NCBI GenBank assembly: GCA_017849585.1
Contig: JAFIGT010000003.1
Span: forward strand, 186,001-250,000
Length of the DNA: 64,000 nucleotides
Direction: 5' to 3'
Origin: Verrucomicrobium sp.
GTDB lineage: Bacteria > Verrucomicrobiota > Verrucomicrobiia > Methylacidiphilales > UBA1321
This document shows, piece by piece, positions 43,796-52,615 of the stretch; positions within the stretch are counted from its first letter, which is position 1; each line of letters opens with the position of its first letter. Under the pieces are notes generated by a model. The model saw only the letters and a list, made by a program, of their open reading frames with translations, was not told the DNA's origin and ran no database searches. Made by a program: the position numbers and the translations under genes.

Positions 43796-46700
43796 ATGGG
43801 GATAGGGTTTGTTGGGTTTGGGGTAAAGCGTGGCGATCTCGCCAAATTTCGTTTGAATGAGGGATCATTCCCGGTACGACTGTTTTATTGCGTACTTCTT
43901 TTTCTAGCGTACGGAGCGTTGACTTCGAGTGTTCTTGCGCAGGCTCCGGCCATTTTGAATCGCGTGTCTACGGTATATTCATTCAAGGACGCGGATGGAT
44001 ACAGTCCTTACGGTAGAGTCATACTTGGAAGCGATAGCTTCCTTTATGGGACTACGATGTACGGCGGGAGCAATGGTCGTGGCACCGTCTACAAAATTAG
44101 CCCGAGTGGGGCATTAACGACGCTAGGCTCGCTGAGCGGGGATGCTTGGGGAGGATTGGTTCAAGGTCAGAATGGGGACTTTTATGGAACGACTGCCTAC
44201 GGTGGGGGTTTTGGCAGTGTTTATAAAATTACTCCCGGAGGAGTTACTTCGATTCTTTTCAATTTCAACAACAGCAATGGAGCCTATCCGTATGGAGTTT
44301 TATGGCAGGGGATTGACGGTGATTTTTATGGGACTACGTCGAAGGGGGGCGCTAGTGATAAAGGGACGATATTTAAAATCACTCCGACTGGGACTCTGTC
44401 TACTCTTTACGTTTTCTCTCAAGCTGGGAGCGGAAGTCCATCCCGCGATTTGATACAAACCGCAGACGGGAATTTTTATGGCACTACAATTGATGGGGGA
44501 AGTGGTGGCAACGGTACGGTCTTCAAGCTGACGACGGGTGGTGCGCTAACCACGCTTTGTTCTTTCACGACGGGACATGGGGCGAGGCCGCAGGCCGGGG
44601 TGGTTCTGGGTGCCGATGGAAACTTTTACGGTACTACCTATGCGGGTGGAAGCAACGATTGTGGAACGGTATTCAAGGTAACGCCTGCCGGGGTGCTGAC
44701 GACGCTTTGTTCTTTCACGGGCAGTAATGGGAAATGGCCTTATGCGGGCCTATTACGAGGCGACGATGGCAATTTTTACGGAGTGACCTGGGCGGGTGGA
44801 AGTAGCGATAAGGGTACGGTATTCCGCGTCACTCCCAATGGGGTGCTGACGACGATTCATTCTTTCACTGGCAGCAATGGTGCCAATCCCTATGCGACTT
44901 TGACGTTGGGCGGGGATGGCAACATTTACGGAACAACGGCCTATAGCGGAAGCACATTTAACGGCAATGGAACCGTGTTTAAGGTCGTTCCATTATTTAC
45001 GAAGGCGTATGCGCAGACGGCTTTTAGTTATCAAATTGTGGCGACGAATTTTGCTGCCAGCTATGCGGCTACAGGGTTGCCGGCAGGTTTGAGTATCAAC
45101 GCGCAAACGGGGTTGATTAGCGGGACGCCCACGGCGTTGGGAACGTATAACGCGACCATCAGTGCCACCAATGTGGACGGTACAGGAACCGCTTCCTTTG
45201 TCATTGTCGTAGCGTCTGCGCCGCCGATGCCGGTGATCACCAGTCAACTCAATGCGACCGCAGCCTATGGTTCTCCCTTTAATTATCAAATCGTCGCGAC
45301 AAGCTATCCGACGAGTTATGCGGTCGATGGATTGCCGAGCGGTTTGGTTGTTGATTCGCAAACAGGATTGATTAGCGGAACACCTACGGTATCAGGGCCT
45401 TTTACTGTTACGTTGCGTGCCTTGAATGCACGGGGTGAGGGATCAGCCAGCTTGGTGATCACGATTGCAATACCACCTGACGCGCCGGCAATTACCAGTG
45501 GATCAATCACGACGGCAACATTCGGAGCGCCATTTCAATATCAGATTGAAGCCAATAACCGCCCCGTCGGTTATGGAGCCAGCGGGCTGCCAGGCGGTCT
45601 GAGCGTGAATACGCAAACGGGTGTAATTGGTGGGACTCCAACTGCGACCGGCACATTTCTGGTTTCTCTTAGCGCTAGTAATACAGGTGGCACGGGAACG
45701 GCAGATTTGGAAATCACGGTAGTGCCTCCATCTCCTCCTGAATTTGCCAATGGATTGAGCGTGACGGCCACCCAGAGCGCGCCGTTTAGTTATCAACTTG
45801 AGGCCTCCAATTATCCAACCCGGTACATGGCCAGCGGGTTGCCGTCTGGTCTGAGCCTCAACACGTACACGGGATTAATCAGTGGAGAGCCCACGGTTGC
45901 TGGCTCGTTTAATGTCAGCATCAGTGCGAGCAATGTCAGCGGCACGGGAACGTCGAGCATTGCGATTTCTGTCGTGCTGCCTTCTGCCCCGACGATAACA
46001 AGTTCAGTGAGTGCGACGGCTATCAGTGGCGTGACGTTCAGTTACCAGATCGCGGCGACCCATTATCCGACGAGTTATGCGGCGAGCGGATTGCCGGCCG
46101 GGCTGGGCATCGATACGACCACAGGGTTAATCAGCGGTACGCCCACTGCGGCTGGTACGTTTAACATCAGCCTGAGTGCCGTCAATCCCGGAGGAACGGG
46201 AACGGGAGCTTTGTCGCTAGTTGTGTCGTTGCCTTCGGCACCGACCATTATCTATCCATTTTCGACGTTACATTCCTTCACGGGTATTTTTGGAATACCG
46301 TATTCGTCGTTGATTCAGGGGCGTGATGGCAATTTCTACGGGACCACCTCCTACGGTGGAAGCTATGGAAAGGGAGGCGTTTTCAAATTATCGCTCACGG
46401 GTGAACTGACGGCGCTATGTTCGTTCAACGGCACCAACGGAAACAATCCGCAAACGAATCTCGTAGAGCATGCCAACGGGAATTTCTATGGCACGACTTC
46501 GTCTGGTGGGGCTAATAATTACGGTACGGTATTCCAAGTTACGCCGAATGGAACATTAACGACGCTGGTTTCATTCAATCAGGCCAATGGGGCATCTCCC
46601 GATGGATCGCTGGTTCTTGGGCGCGATGGAAGTTTCTATGGAACGACCAGCGGTGGTGGCGCATATAATAAAGGGACGGTATATCGGATTACACAGGCCG

Positions 46701-48208
46701 GAGTGCTGACGGTTCTCCGGTCCTTTAGCGGTGGAGATGGCATTGCGCCGGTCTCGGGATTGACTCAGGGGAGCGATGGGAACTTCTACGGGGTCACGTT
46801 TTATGGGGGGAGTTACAATTCCGGATCGATCTTTAAGATAGCGCCGGGCGGAACTTTTACGGGACTCTTCTCATTCACGGGAAATCCGGGATACCATCCT
46901 CACGGCAAATTGGTGCAGGGTCGTGACGGAAACTTTTACGGGACGACGGCCGATGGCGGTATCTCTGGGAGGGGCACGACCTATAAAATGACACCCTCCG
47001 GCACGGTGACGACGTTGCATTCATTCGTCGACCCGGAAGGCTCTGGGCCCTACGGCGGTATGATCCAAGCGCGAGATGGTAACTTCTATGGCATAACCAT
47101 AGGCGGTACTAATAACTCTGGCACGCTGTACAAAATGACTCCATCCGGGGCGGTGACCACCCTTCATGCCTTTAAAGGAAGTGATGGATCGAGTCCGGTT
47201 GGTGAAATGTTAGAGGCCAGTGATGGCAACCTTTATGGAACCACGTCGACGGGTGGAAGCGCGGGAAAAGGCGCGGTATACAAGTTAACCGCCTCGACGC
47301 TTACTGCGACTCAAGGAAGTGCTTTCAGCTATCAGATCACCGCCACGGGTAATCCCACGAGCTATAGTGCCAGTGGGTTACCCACGGGGCTTACCGTCGA
47401 TACAACTACTGGGTTAATCAGTGGTACCCCGTTGATATCGGGTACGTTTAGCGTTGTGATCCGTGCGACCAATAGTGGAGGATCGGGAGTTGGAGTGATT
47501 ACGATGGAGGTGGCTCCTGGTGCCCCGGTAATTATGGGGAGTATAGAACTGACGGCGGTCAAGGGTTCACCGTTTATTTCGCAGATTCTAGCCACGGGGA
47601 GTCCCAGTCGTTATGCTGCAAGTAGCCTGCCGCCTGGTCTCAATGTGAATACGGCTAGCGGGGTCATTAGTGGTACGCCGACCGTGACGGGTAATTTTAG
47701 CATGGTGGTCAGCGCGACGAATACCGGCGGCACGGCCTTGGCCAAGGTCGGGTTGACGGTCCAGAATACCCTGTTCGCGTTCCGAACGAACGCCGGACTT
47801 CCGGGGGATGGTTCGGAGGACATTCATGCCCCAGCGGGCGATGGGGTGCCGAACTTGTTCAAGTATGCGTTCAATATGATTGGCTCGGGCAAGGGGCAGG
47901 CGACCAGTCTGGATATTGCTAATAATCAGGCCGTTGGTAACTCCGGTTCTGCCGGGCTTCCCTCGATGGACGTGGATACGAGTGGTAAGCTGTCAGTCGT
48001 TTTCGTTCGGCGCAAGGCGGCAACCTCGCCGGGCGTAAATTACGTGGTTGAGTTCTGCGACGATCTGTCGACCAATTCGTGGGTGATCAATGCTCTCGCA
48101 ACCGAGAGTGTGACGGATATCGATTCGACCGTGGAGCGCGTCACTGTTACGGATAGTCTGAATACTGCGCCCAAGCGTTTCGTACGGGTTCGCGTGGTTG
48201 CCCCTTGA
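43796..48208 (+). CDS. Secreted GloVer-repeat/putative-Ig repeat protein, 1470 aa
   Basis: After a signal peptide at ~25-48 (FYCVLLFLAYGALTSSVLAQ) there are seven GloVer repeats (core DGNFYGTTxxGGxxxxGTVF, ~48-52 residues each), five putative-Ig domains (SYQIxATNxPTSYxASGLP, GLISGTPTxxGTF), seven more GloVer repeats, two more Ig domains and a C-terminal domain beginning LFAFRTNAGLPGDG and ending in an FVRRKAATSPGVNYVVEF module seen on Verrucomicrobia surface proteins. Seven ~50-residue repeats per block suggest two seven-bladed beta-propellers (inference). Role unknown; surface binding or carbohydrate contact is plausible. Codon use is AT-richer than neighbours. A terminator follows. Confidence 0.9.
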   Translation: MGIGFVGFGVKRGDLAKFRLNEGSFPVRLFYCVLLFLAYGALTSSVLAQAPAILNRVSTVYSFKDADGYSPYGRVILGSDSFLYGTTMYGGSNGRGTVYKISPSGALTTLGSLSGDAWGGLVQGQNGDFYGTTAYGGGFGSVYKITPGGVTSILFNFNNSNGAYPYGVLWQGIDGDFYGTTSKGGASDKGTIFKITPTGTLSTLYVFSQAGSGSPSRDLIQTADGNFYGTTIDGGSGGNGTVFKLTTGGALTTLCSFTTGHGARPQAGVVLGADGNFYGTTYAGGSNDCGTVFKVTPAGVLTTLCSFTGSNGKWPYAGLLRGDDGNFYGVTWAGGSSDKGTVFRVTPNGVLTTIHSFTGSNGANPYATLTLGGDGNIYGTTAYSGSTFNGNGTVFKVVPLFTKAYAQTAFSYQIVATNFAASYAATGLPAGLSINAQTGLISGTPTALGTYNATISATNVDGTGTASFVIVVASAPPMPVITSQLNATAAYGSPFNYQIVATSYPTSYAVDGLPSGLVVDSQTGLISGTPTVSGPFTVTLRALNARGEGSASLVITIAIPPDAPAITSGSITTATFGAPFQYQIEANNRPVGYGASGLPGGLSVNTQTGVIGGTPTATGTFLVSLSASNTGGTGTADLEITVVPPSPPEFANGLSVTATQSAPFSYQLEASNYPTRYMASGLPSGLSLNTYTGLISGEPTVAGSFNVSISASNVSGTGTSSIAISVVLPSAPTITSSVSATAISGVTFSYQIAATHYPTSYAASGLPAGLGIDTTTGLISGTPTAAGTFNISLSAVNPGGTGTGALSLVVSLPSAPTIIYPFSTLHSFTGIFGIPYSSLIQGRDGNFYGTTSYGGSYGKGGVFKLSLTGELTALCSFNGTNGNNPQTNLVEHANGNFYGTTSSGGANNYGTVFQVTPNGTLTTLVSFNQANGASPDGSLVLGRDGSFYGTTSGGGAYNKGTVYRITQAGVLTVLRSFSGGDGIAPVSGLTQGSDGNFYGVTFYGGSYNSGSIFKIAPGGTFTGLFSFTGNPGYHPHGKLVQGRDGNFYGTTADGGISGRGTTYKMTPSGTVTTLHSFVDPEGSGPYGGMIQARDGNFYGITIGGTNNSGTLYKMTPSGAVTTLHAFKGSDGSSPVGEMLEASDGNLYGTTSTGGSAGKGAVYKLTASTLTATQGSAFSYQITATGNPTSYSASGLPTGLTVDTTTGLISGTPLISGTFSVVIRATNSGGSGVGVITMEVAPGAPVIMGSIELTAVKGSPFISQILATGSPSRYAASSLPPGLNVNTASGVISGTPTVTGNFSMVVSATNTGGTALAKVGLTVQNTLFAFRTNAGLPGDGSEDIHAPAGDGVPNLFKYAFNMIGSGKGQATSLDIANNQAVGNSGSAGLPSMDVDTSGKLSVVFVRRKAATSPGVNYVVEFCDDLSTNSWVINALATESVTDIDSTVERVTVTDSLNTAPKRFVRVRVVAP

Positions 48209-48220
48209 GCTTGCAGAGAG

Positions 48221-48251
48221 AAGGAGGGCGGCTGAAAAGCCGTCTTCTTTT
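48221..48251 (+). terminator. GloVer gene terminator
   Basis: A 12-13 bp stem (with G-U pairs), arm from 48221 AAGGAGGGCGGCT, GAAA loop, arm AGCCGTCTTCTT, ending in TTTT, 13 bases after the stop codon. Confidence 0.8.
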
Positions 48252-48282
48252 GGGGAAGCGAGGGAAGAAAGAGGGAACCGAA

Positions 48283-48355
48283 TGGAGCCTAGGGGATTCG
48301 AACCCCTGACCTCCTCAATGCCATTGAGGCGCTCTACCAACTGAGCTAAGACCCC
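48283..48355 (-). tRNA. tRNA-Ala (GGC)
   Basis: The minus strand folds as a 73-nt cloverleaf: acceptor GGGGTCT with AGGCTCC, D arm GCTCAGTTGGTAGAGC, anticodon stem CCTCA/TGAGG with loop ATGGCAT (anticodon GGC, Ala), T arm AGGGG-TTCGAAT-CCCCT, discriminator A. The bases after it are TTC, so the 3' CCA is not encoded and must be added. Confidence 0.95.
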
Positions 48356-48497
48356 TCTTTCGGATGGTCAGGAAGGAAGGACGAAACCGTCACTTCCAAC
48401 CGGAGCTGAGGACAATAATAGGCTTTGCGTTTTGAAGCAATAAGAAGTTACAAATTTTTGCAGCCCGGCGTTTTGCTCCGGGCTGCAGCCATGTAAA

Positions 48498-50846
48498 TCA
48501 GGCCATCCAGGTGGGCAGTGCCTTTTCGCCGAGGTTGATGCCTTGGGCGGCGACCAGCTTGGCGGGCTTACCGTTGATCAGGACTTTTTTGATGTCTCGG
48601 GTGGTGCTGAAGGTGAATTTGCCGGAGCCAAATCCGTCGCTGATCGTTTCCGTGGCGATGGAGAGGGTGTGGCGTTGGCGTTGCGCGGTGATGACCACCT
48701 CGGAGCGCTTGCCCTTCTTGTAGGCAAACGAACTGCCGTCATCGAAGGTGTAGGTCGTGGCGGTCTGATCATTCCCGGAGAGGAAGATGTGGAAGTCGAC
48801 CTCGGCACCCTTGAAGGCGTGGTCCTGTGGCTTGAGCCGGGCCAGCGGCAAGATCGCGCCGTCGCGGATGTAGAGCGGCGTGGTGTCCCGTTGCGCGGCG
48901 ACAGTGATGGTTTGGTTGCCTTGAATCCAGCGGTCGTTGGTCACATCGTACCAAGCCTGTTTACCGGGGAGGACGACAGATCGCTTGGCGAGTTTCTCCT
49001 GCACGAAGGGAGCCTGCATGATGTGCGGGCCGACCATGAACTGATCGTCGATCTTGCCGAGCGGGAGCGCGGCGGTGTCGGCGAAGTCGTAGAAGAGCGG
49101 GCGCAGAATCGCTTCGCCGCTTTTTTCCTGCTCGCTGAAGAGCTGGTAGAGGTACGGACGCAGGCGGTAGCGGAGCTGGATGAAGCGGCGCAGTACGGTG
49201 AGGGTCTTCGTATCGAAGGCCCACGGTTCCTGCTGGCGCGTGTTGATCATCGAGTGGTTGCGGAAGACGGGGAAGAGGAAGCCCGCCTTGTACCAATCGC
49301 AAATCAATTCCGGGTAGGTATCGCCGCCGAAGCCGCCGGCGTCGGGGCCGTTGAACGGAATGCCGGAGAGCGCGAGGTTGAGCGTGGTGGCGATGCTGCT
49401 CTTGAGGTGGTGATAGTTGCTGTAGTTGTCGCCGGTCCAGATCGCGGTGTAGCGGCTGGTGCCGATGAAGCCGGAGCGGCAGAGCATGAACGGACGCGAG
49501 TCCGGGTGCGCGGCGAGGAAGCCTTCGCGTGAGGCCATGGCCATGCCGAGCGCGTACTGATTGTGAAACGAGCCGTGCTTTTTCGTGCCGTGCTCGAAGA
49601 GCATGTCGTGATTTTCCACGGGGCCTGTCGAGGGATCGTTCATGTCGAGCCACGCGCCGTAGATGCCGGTCTTGGCGAAGTCTTTGACTTCTTTGGCCCA
49701 CCACTTGCGGGCGGATTCAATCGAGTAGTCGGGGAACACGGTTTCGCCGGGCCACACGAGGCCGACGTATTCGTGGCCCTGCAAATTCTCGCAGAAGGCC
49801 TTGGCGCGATGACCGCGGTCGTAGACGCCGTACCCTTTTTCGAACTTCACGCCGGGGTCGATGATGGGGATGACCTTGCGGCCTTTCTCTGCGAACTTGG
49901 CCATGGCCTTGGCGGGAGCGGGGAAATGTTTCTTGTCGAACGTGAACACGCGGTAGCCGTTCATGTAGTCGATGTCGAGCCAGAGGCCGTCGACAGGGAT
50001 GCCGTGCTTGCGGAAATTTTTATCGAGACTGAGCAGATCGGCCTCCGACTGGTAGCCCCAGCGACATTGGTGATAACCGAGCGACCAGGCGGGCGGCAGC
50101 GGCGTGACGCCGACGAGTTTTTGCAGCTTGCGGGTGAGTGCGGCGAGGCTGGGGCCGTAGATGAGGTAGAGATTCGGCTGGCCGACTTCCGCACCGAGGT
50201 GAATCGTGCCCGCGCTGCTCTTGAGCTTCATCTGGTTCGCGATGGAGAGATTGAAGCCGGTGGAGATGAACGTGGCGTGCGGGTTGTCGAGCAACAGGCC
50301 GAGATAGGTGTTGCCACGCTTGAGGATGAGGTAGGGGACGGAGACGTAAACGGGATCGGGAGCGGGTTTGCCATCGATGTAGCCGACGGAATTGAAATCG
50401 CCCCACACATCGGTGTTCCAGAACTTCGTCGTCTTGCCGGAATGTTCGAGGCCGCTCCACTTTTCGCCCATGCCGTAGAATTGGTCGTCCTTCTCGCGGA
50501 TGAATTCAAAAACCGAGGCGTGGCCGCTCTGGCCGAAGAATCGGCTCGGGTAGGTGGCAAGCAGCGTTTTGCCGTCGCGGGTGGAAAGGTTCAGGCTGCC
50601 GTCGGCGTGGAACGAAAGTACGGTTTGGTTGGTCTTCGTGACGTTGCGGCCCGTGGGGAAAACGATCCCGGCTTGCGAGTCATTTTCCTCCCAGCCTTTG
50701 CCCGTGACTTGAAGATGATAAATGTCGTCCAGCCCAGTCTTCACGTTGACGCGGTAGGTGCCTTGACGCGTTTTGAAACGAAGTTGTGAGTTGAGCTTGG
50801 ATGGAAATTCGAAGTTGGCCGGGTACGGATACTTGTGAAAATGCAT
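48498..50846 (-). CDS. Glycoside hydrolase family 31 (alpha-glucosidase/xylosidase type)
   Basis: The 782-aa protein matches GH31 throughout: an N-terminal beta domain, then LPPAWSLGYHQCRWGYQ, DGLWLDIDYMNGYRVFTFD, the nucleophile Asp near 400 in GAWLDMNDPS, the acid/base Asp near 472 in WTGDNYSNYHHL, and RHSMINTRQQEPWAF-like loops, followed by two C-terminal beta domains. GH31 enzymes release alpha-linked glucose or xylose. The nucleophile motif is DMNDP rather than the common DMNEP. No signal peptide, so it should act on imported oligosaccharides. Monocistronic; tRNA-Ala lies downstream on the same strand. Confidence 0.92.
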   Translation of the reverse strand: MHFHKYPYPANFEFPSKLNSQLRFKTRQGTYRVNVKTGLDDIYHLQVTGKGWEENDSQAGIVFPTGRNVTKTNQTVLSFHADGSLNLSTRDGKTLLATYPSRFFGQSGHASVFEFIREKDDQFYGMGEKWSGLEHSGKTTKFWNTDVWGDFNSVGYIDGKPAPDPVYVSVPYLILKRGNTYLGLLLDNPHATFISTGFNLSIANQMKLKSSAGTIHLGAEVGQPNLYLIYGPSLAALTRKLQKLVGVTPLPPAWSLGYHQCRWGYQSEADLLSLDKNFRKHGIPVDGLWLDIDYMNGYRVFTFDKKHFPAPAKAMAKFAEKGRKVIPIIDPGVKFEKGYGVYDRGHRAKAFCENLQGHEYVGLVWPGETVFPDYSIESARKWWAKEVKDFAKTGIYGAWLDMNDPSTGPVENHDMLFEHGTKKHGSFHNQYALGMAMASREGFLAAHPDSRPFMLCRSGFIGTSRYTAIWTGDNYSNYHHLKSSIATTLNLALSGIPFNGPDAGGFGGDTYPELICDWYKAGFLFPVFRNHSMINTRQQEPWAFDTKTLTVLRRFIQLRYRLRPYLYQLFSEQEKSGEAILRPLFYDFADTAALPLGKIDDQFMVGPHIMQAPFVQEKLAKRSVVLPGKQAWYDVTNDRWIQGNQTITVAAQRDTTPLYIRDGAILPLARLKPQDHAFKGAEVDFHIFLSGNDQTATTYTFDDGSSFAYKKGKRSEVVITAQRQRHTLSIATETISDGFGSGKFTFSTTRDIKKVLINGKPAKLVAAQGINLGEKALPTWMA

Positions 50847-51344
50847 AGGAGATGGAAATGATAAGAAGTGAGAATACGACCGGCAATAAGGAATAGGGTG
50901 CGAATAACCCAGAAAAATAGGATTTTCCCGAGGTCTCCCTGATGTGGGCGGGTGTTGTGAAAAAAAAGGAAGCGTGGCTCCGAACGTCTCCAGACGTCAC
51001 CATTTTCTGGAAGGGGCTGATGCTCCAACGAATTCGCCGGCTGCCATCAAGGAGCGGGAACGCCGACCTCGGGAAGCGTTGAGGAATCACCTTCATCGGG
51101 GGTATTTAAGCACATTTTCGTCAAAGCTGTTTGCGTTAGGTGGGCTATATGAGCTACGTGTGCGATATTTTTGCAGAGTGACATTGTTTTGGGGGGCTTC
51201 GATCGTGTTTCGACTGTGGTATGGGATTGACGGCCCGTTGTGGCGTGGTAAAAATGAATGCGTCGCCCGCGGCGATATCCGATCGCTTCCGGGCTGGGTT
51301 ATTGGTCTACGAACGTCCGAGTCGAATCAATAGAGGTCCATTCT
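50847..51344. other. 498-bp divergent intergenic region
   Basis: No credible gene. It contains promoters for GH31 (left) and the PAS kinase (right), a small inverted repeat ACGTCT-CC-AGACGT (50984-50997), and copy 2 of the ~52-bp repeat (51129-51180). Confidence 0.6.
51129..51180 (+). repeat. Diverged ~52-bp intergenic repeat, copy 2
   Basis: GTTTGCGTTAGGT start and GTGTGCGA core as in 9927-9980, about 80% identity over the element. Confidence 0.7.
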
Positions 51345-52478
51345 ATGGAAACGTACTTTGCTCCGGCGGAGAGAAGTAACGATGAGCAGTTAAAGGTCGA
51401 GATCCATTCAGTGAGCGATAATCCTGTCATTGATGGGCTTCTCGGTACGGTGGGTGGTCTTCTCGCTGTGCTCAATGACAAACGCCAGATTCTGGCGCTG
51501 AATGAAAAGTTGCTGGCAACTCTGGGTATTTCCAATGCTGAGGAGGTGCTCGGATTGAGGCCGGGCGAGGCGATTCATTGCATTCACGCGCACGATGAGC
51601 CGGGTGGGTGCGGCACGTCTTCATTTTGTTCCACCTGCGGCGCGGCCATCGCGATTGTATCGAGTCTGGGGGAGGATAAGCCGGTGGAGCGGATGTGCGC
51701 GTTGCAGGTGGAGAAGGTATCGGGACCGGCGGATTTGTATCTGCGCGTGCGCTCCTGCCCGATCAGTTTTAATGGGGCCCGCTTGTTACTGCTATTCATG
51801 CAGGACATCACGCGCCAGCAGCAGTGGGCGGCACTGGAGCGGGTCTTCTTTCACGACGCAAACAATCTCCTTTCCGGATTGATGTGCAGCAGCGATATGC
51901 TGTCTGATGCGAAAGGGAAGGAGAGGAAGGAACTGACGGATGCGGTGCAGAAATCGGTGGCGCGACTGGCGCAGGAGATCAAGCTGCAGCAGTACTTTGT
52001 CAACAGCGACCTCAAGAGCTATCAACTGCTCTCGCAGCGGACGTCAATCCATGAGATCTGCAACGAGCTCGAGCAGTTTTTCATCGGTCATCCGGTCGCG
52101 CAGGGGAAGTATCTTCGGCTTGACCGGCCGAGGGAGGATTTTACGTGGGAGACGGACAGTTGCCTGTTGAGCCGGATTCTTGGGAATATGCTGATCAATG
52201 CCTTTGAGGCGACGGAGCCGGGTGGGGACGTGCGATTCTGGAGCGAGCAGCAGGAGGGGTGTCTTCTCTTTTGCGTCTGGAACAAGGCGGCGATACCGGG
52301 GGCAATTTCGAAGCGAATCTTCCAGCGGAATTTTAGCACGAAGCAGGATATGGGCCGGGGTTTGGGGACCTACTCGATGAAGCTTTTCGGCGAAGTGTTT
52401 CTTCACGGTAAAATTGATTTCACGACCTCCGAGCGAGAAGGGACGATTTTCCGTTTCAAGCTACCGTTGGGGGCGTGA
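51345..52478 (+). CDS. Soluble PAS histidine kinase with a four-cysteine PAS motif
   Basis: From the ATG at 51345 the 377-aa protein has one PAS domain (LLAVLNDKRQILALNEKLL) with an insert holding four cysteines, C79 in AIHCIHA, C89, C95 and C98 in GGCGTSSFCSTCGAA. A phosphoacceptor helix follows (ERVFFHDANNLLSGL, His170, FHDxxN type), then an ATPase domain (SRILGNMLINAFEAT, GRGLGTYSMKLFGE). No membrane segment. The same cysteine pattern occurs in PAS kinases of deltaproteobacteria and may hold iron, zinc or a redox switch (inference). No regulator is adjacent. The longer frame to 51258 runs into the repeat-bearing gap and is trimmed. Confidence 0.85.
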   Translation: METYFAPAERSNDEQLKVEIHSVSDNPVIDGLLGTVGGLLAVLNDKRQILALNEKLLATLGISNAEEVLGLRPGEAIHCIHAHDEPGGCGTSSFCSTCGAAIAIVSSLGEDKPVERMCALQVEKVSGPADLYLRVRSCPISFNGARLLLLFMQDITRQQQWAALERVFFHDANNLLSGLMCSSDMLSDAKGKERKELTDAVQKSVARLAQEIKLQQYFVNSDLKSYQLLSQRTSIHEICNELEQFFIGHPVAQGKYLRLDRPREDFTWETDSCLLSRILGNMLINAFEATEPGGDVRFWSEQQEGCLLFCVWNKAAIPGAISKRIFQRNFSTKQDMGRGLGTYSMKLFGEVFLHGKIDFTTSEREGTIFRFKLPLGA

Positions 52479-52539
52479 GGAAGTCGGTGCTGGTTTCTTC
52501 GGCAACCTGCTACATAGGTTAAACGCCAATGATGGCAAT

Positions 52540-52566
52540 AATCGCTTGCGGCTCGGCGATTTTTTT
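52540..52566 (+). terminator. Probable terminator of the PAS kinase gene
   Basis: AATCGC (52540-52545) and GCGATT (52556-52561) with a 10-base loop, followed by a T run, 62 bases after the stop. The stem is short. Confidence 0.5.
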
Positions 52567-52615
52567 GTGATGTAGGAGGATCGTGATTTGTTTCTAATAA
52601 CCAACCTCCTCCGCT

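Noticed and set aside
44993-47827. Several minus-strand frames inside the GloVer gene
   Set aside because: They repeat with the Ig-domain repeats and are shadows of them.
49563-50789. 408-aa frame opposite the GH31 gene
   Set aside because: Antisense shadow; the GH31 protein has clear catalytic motifs.
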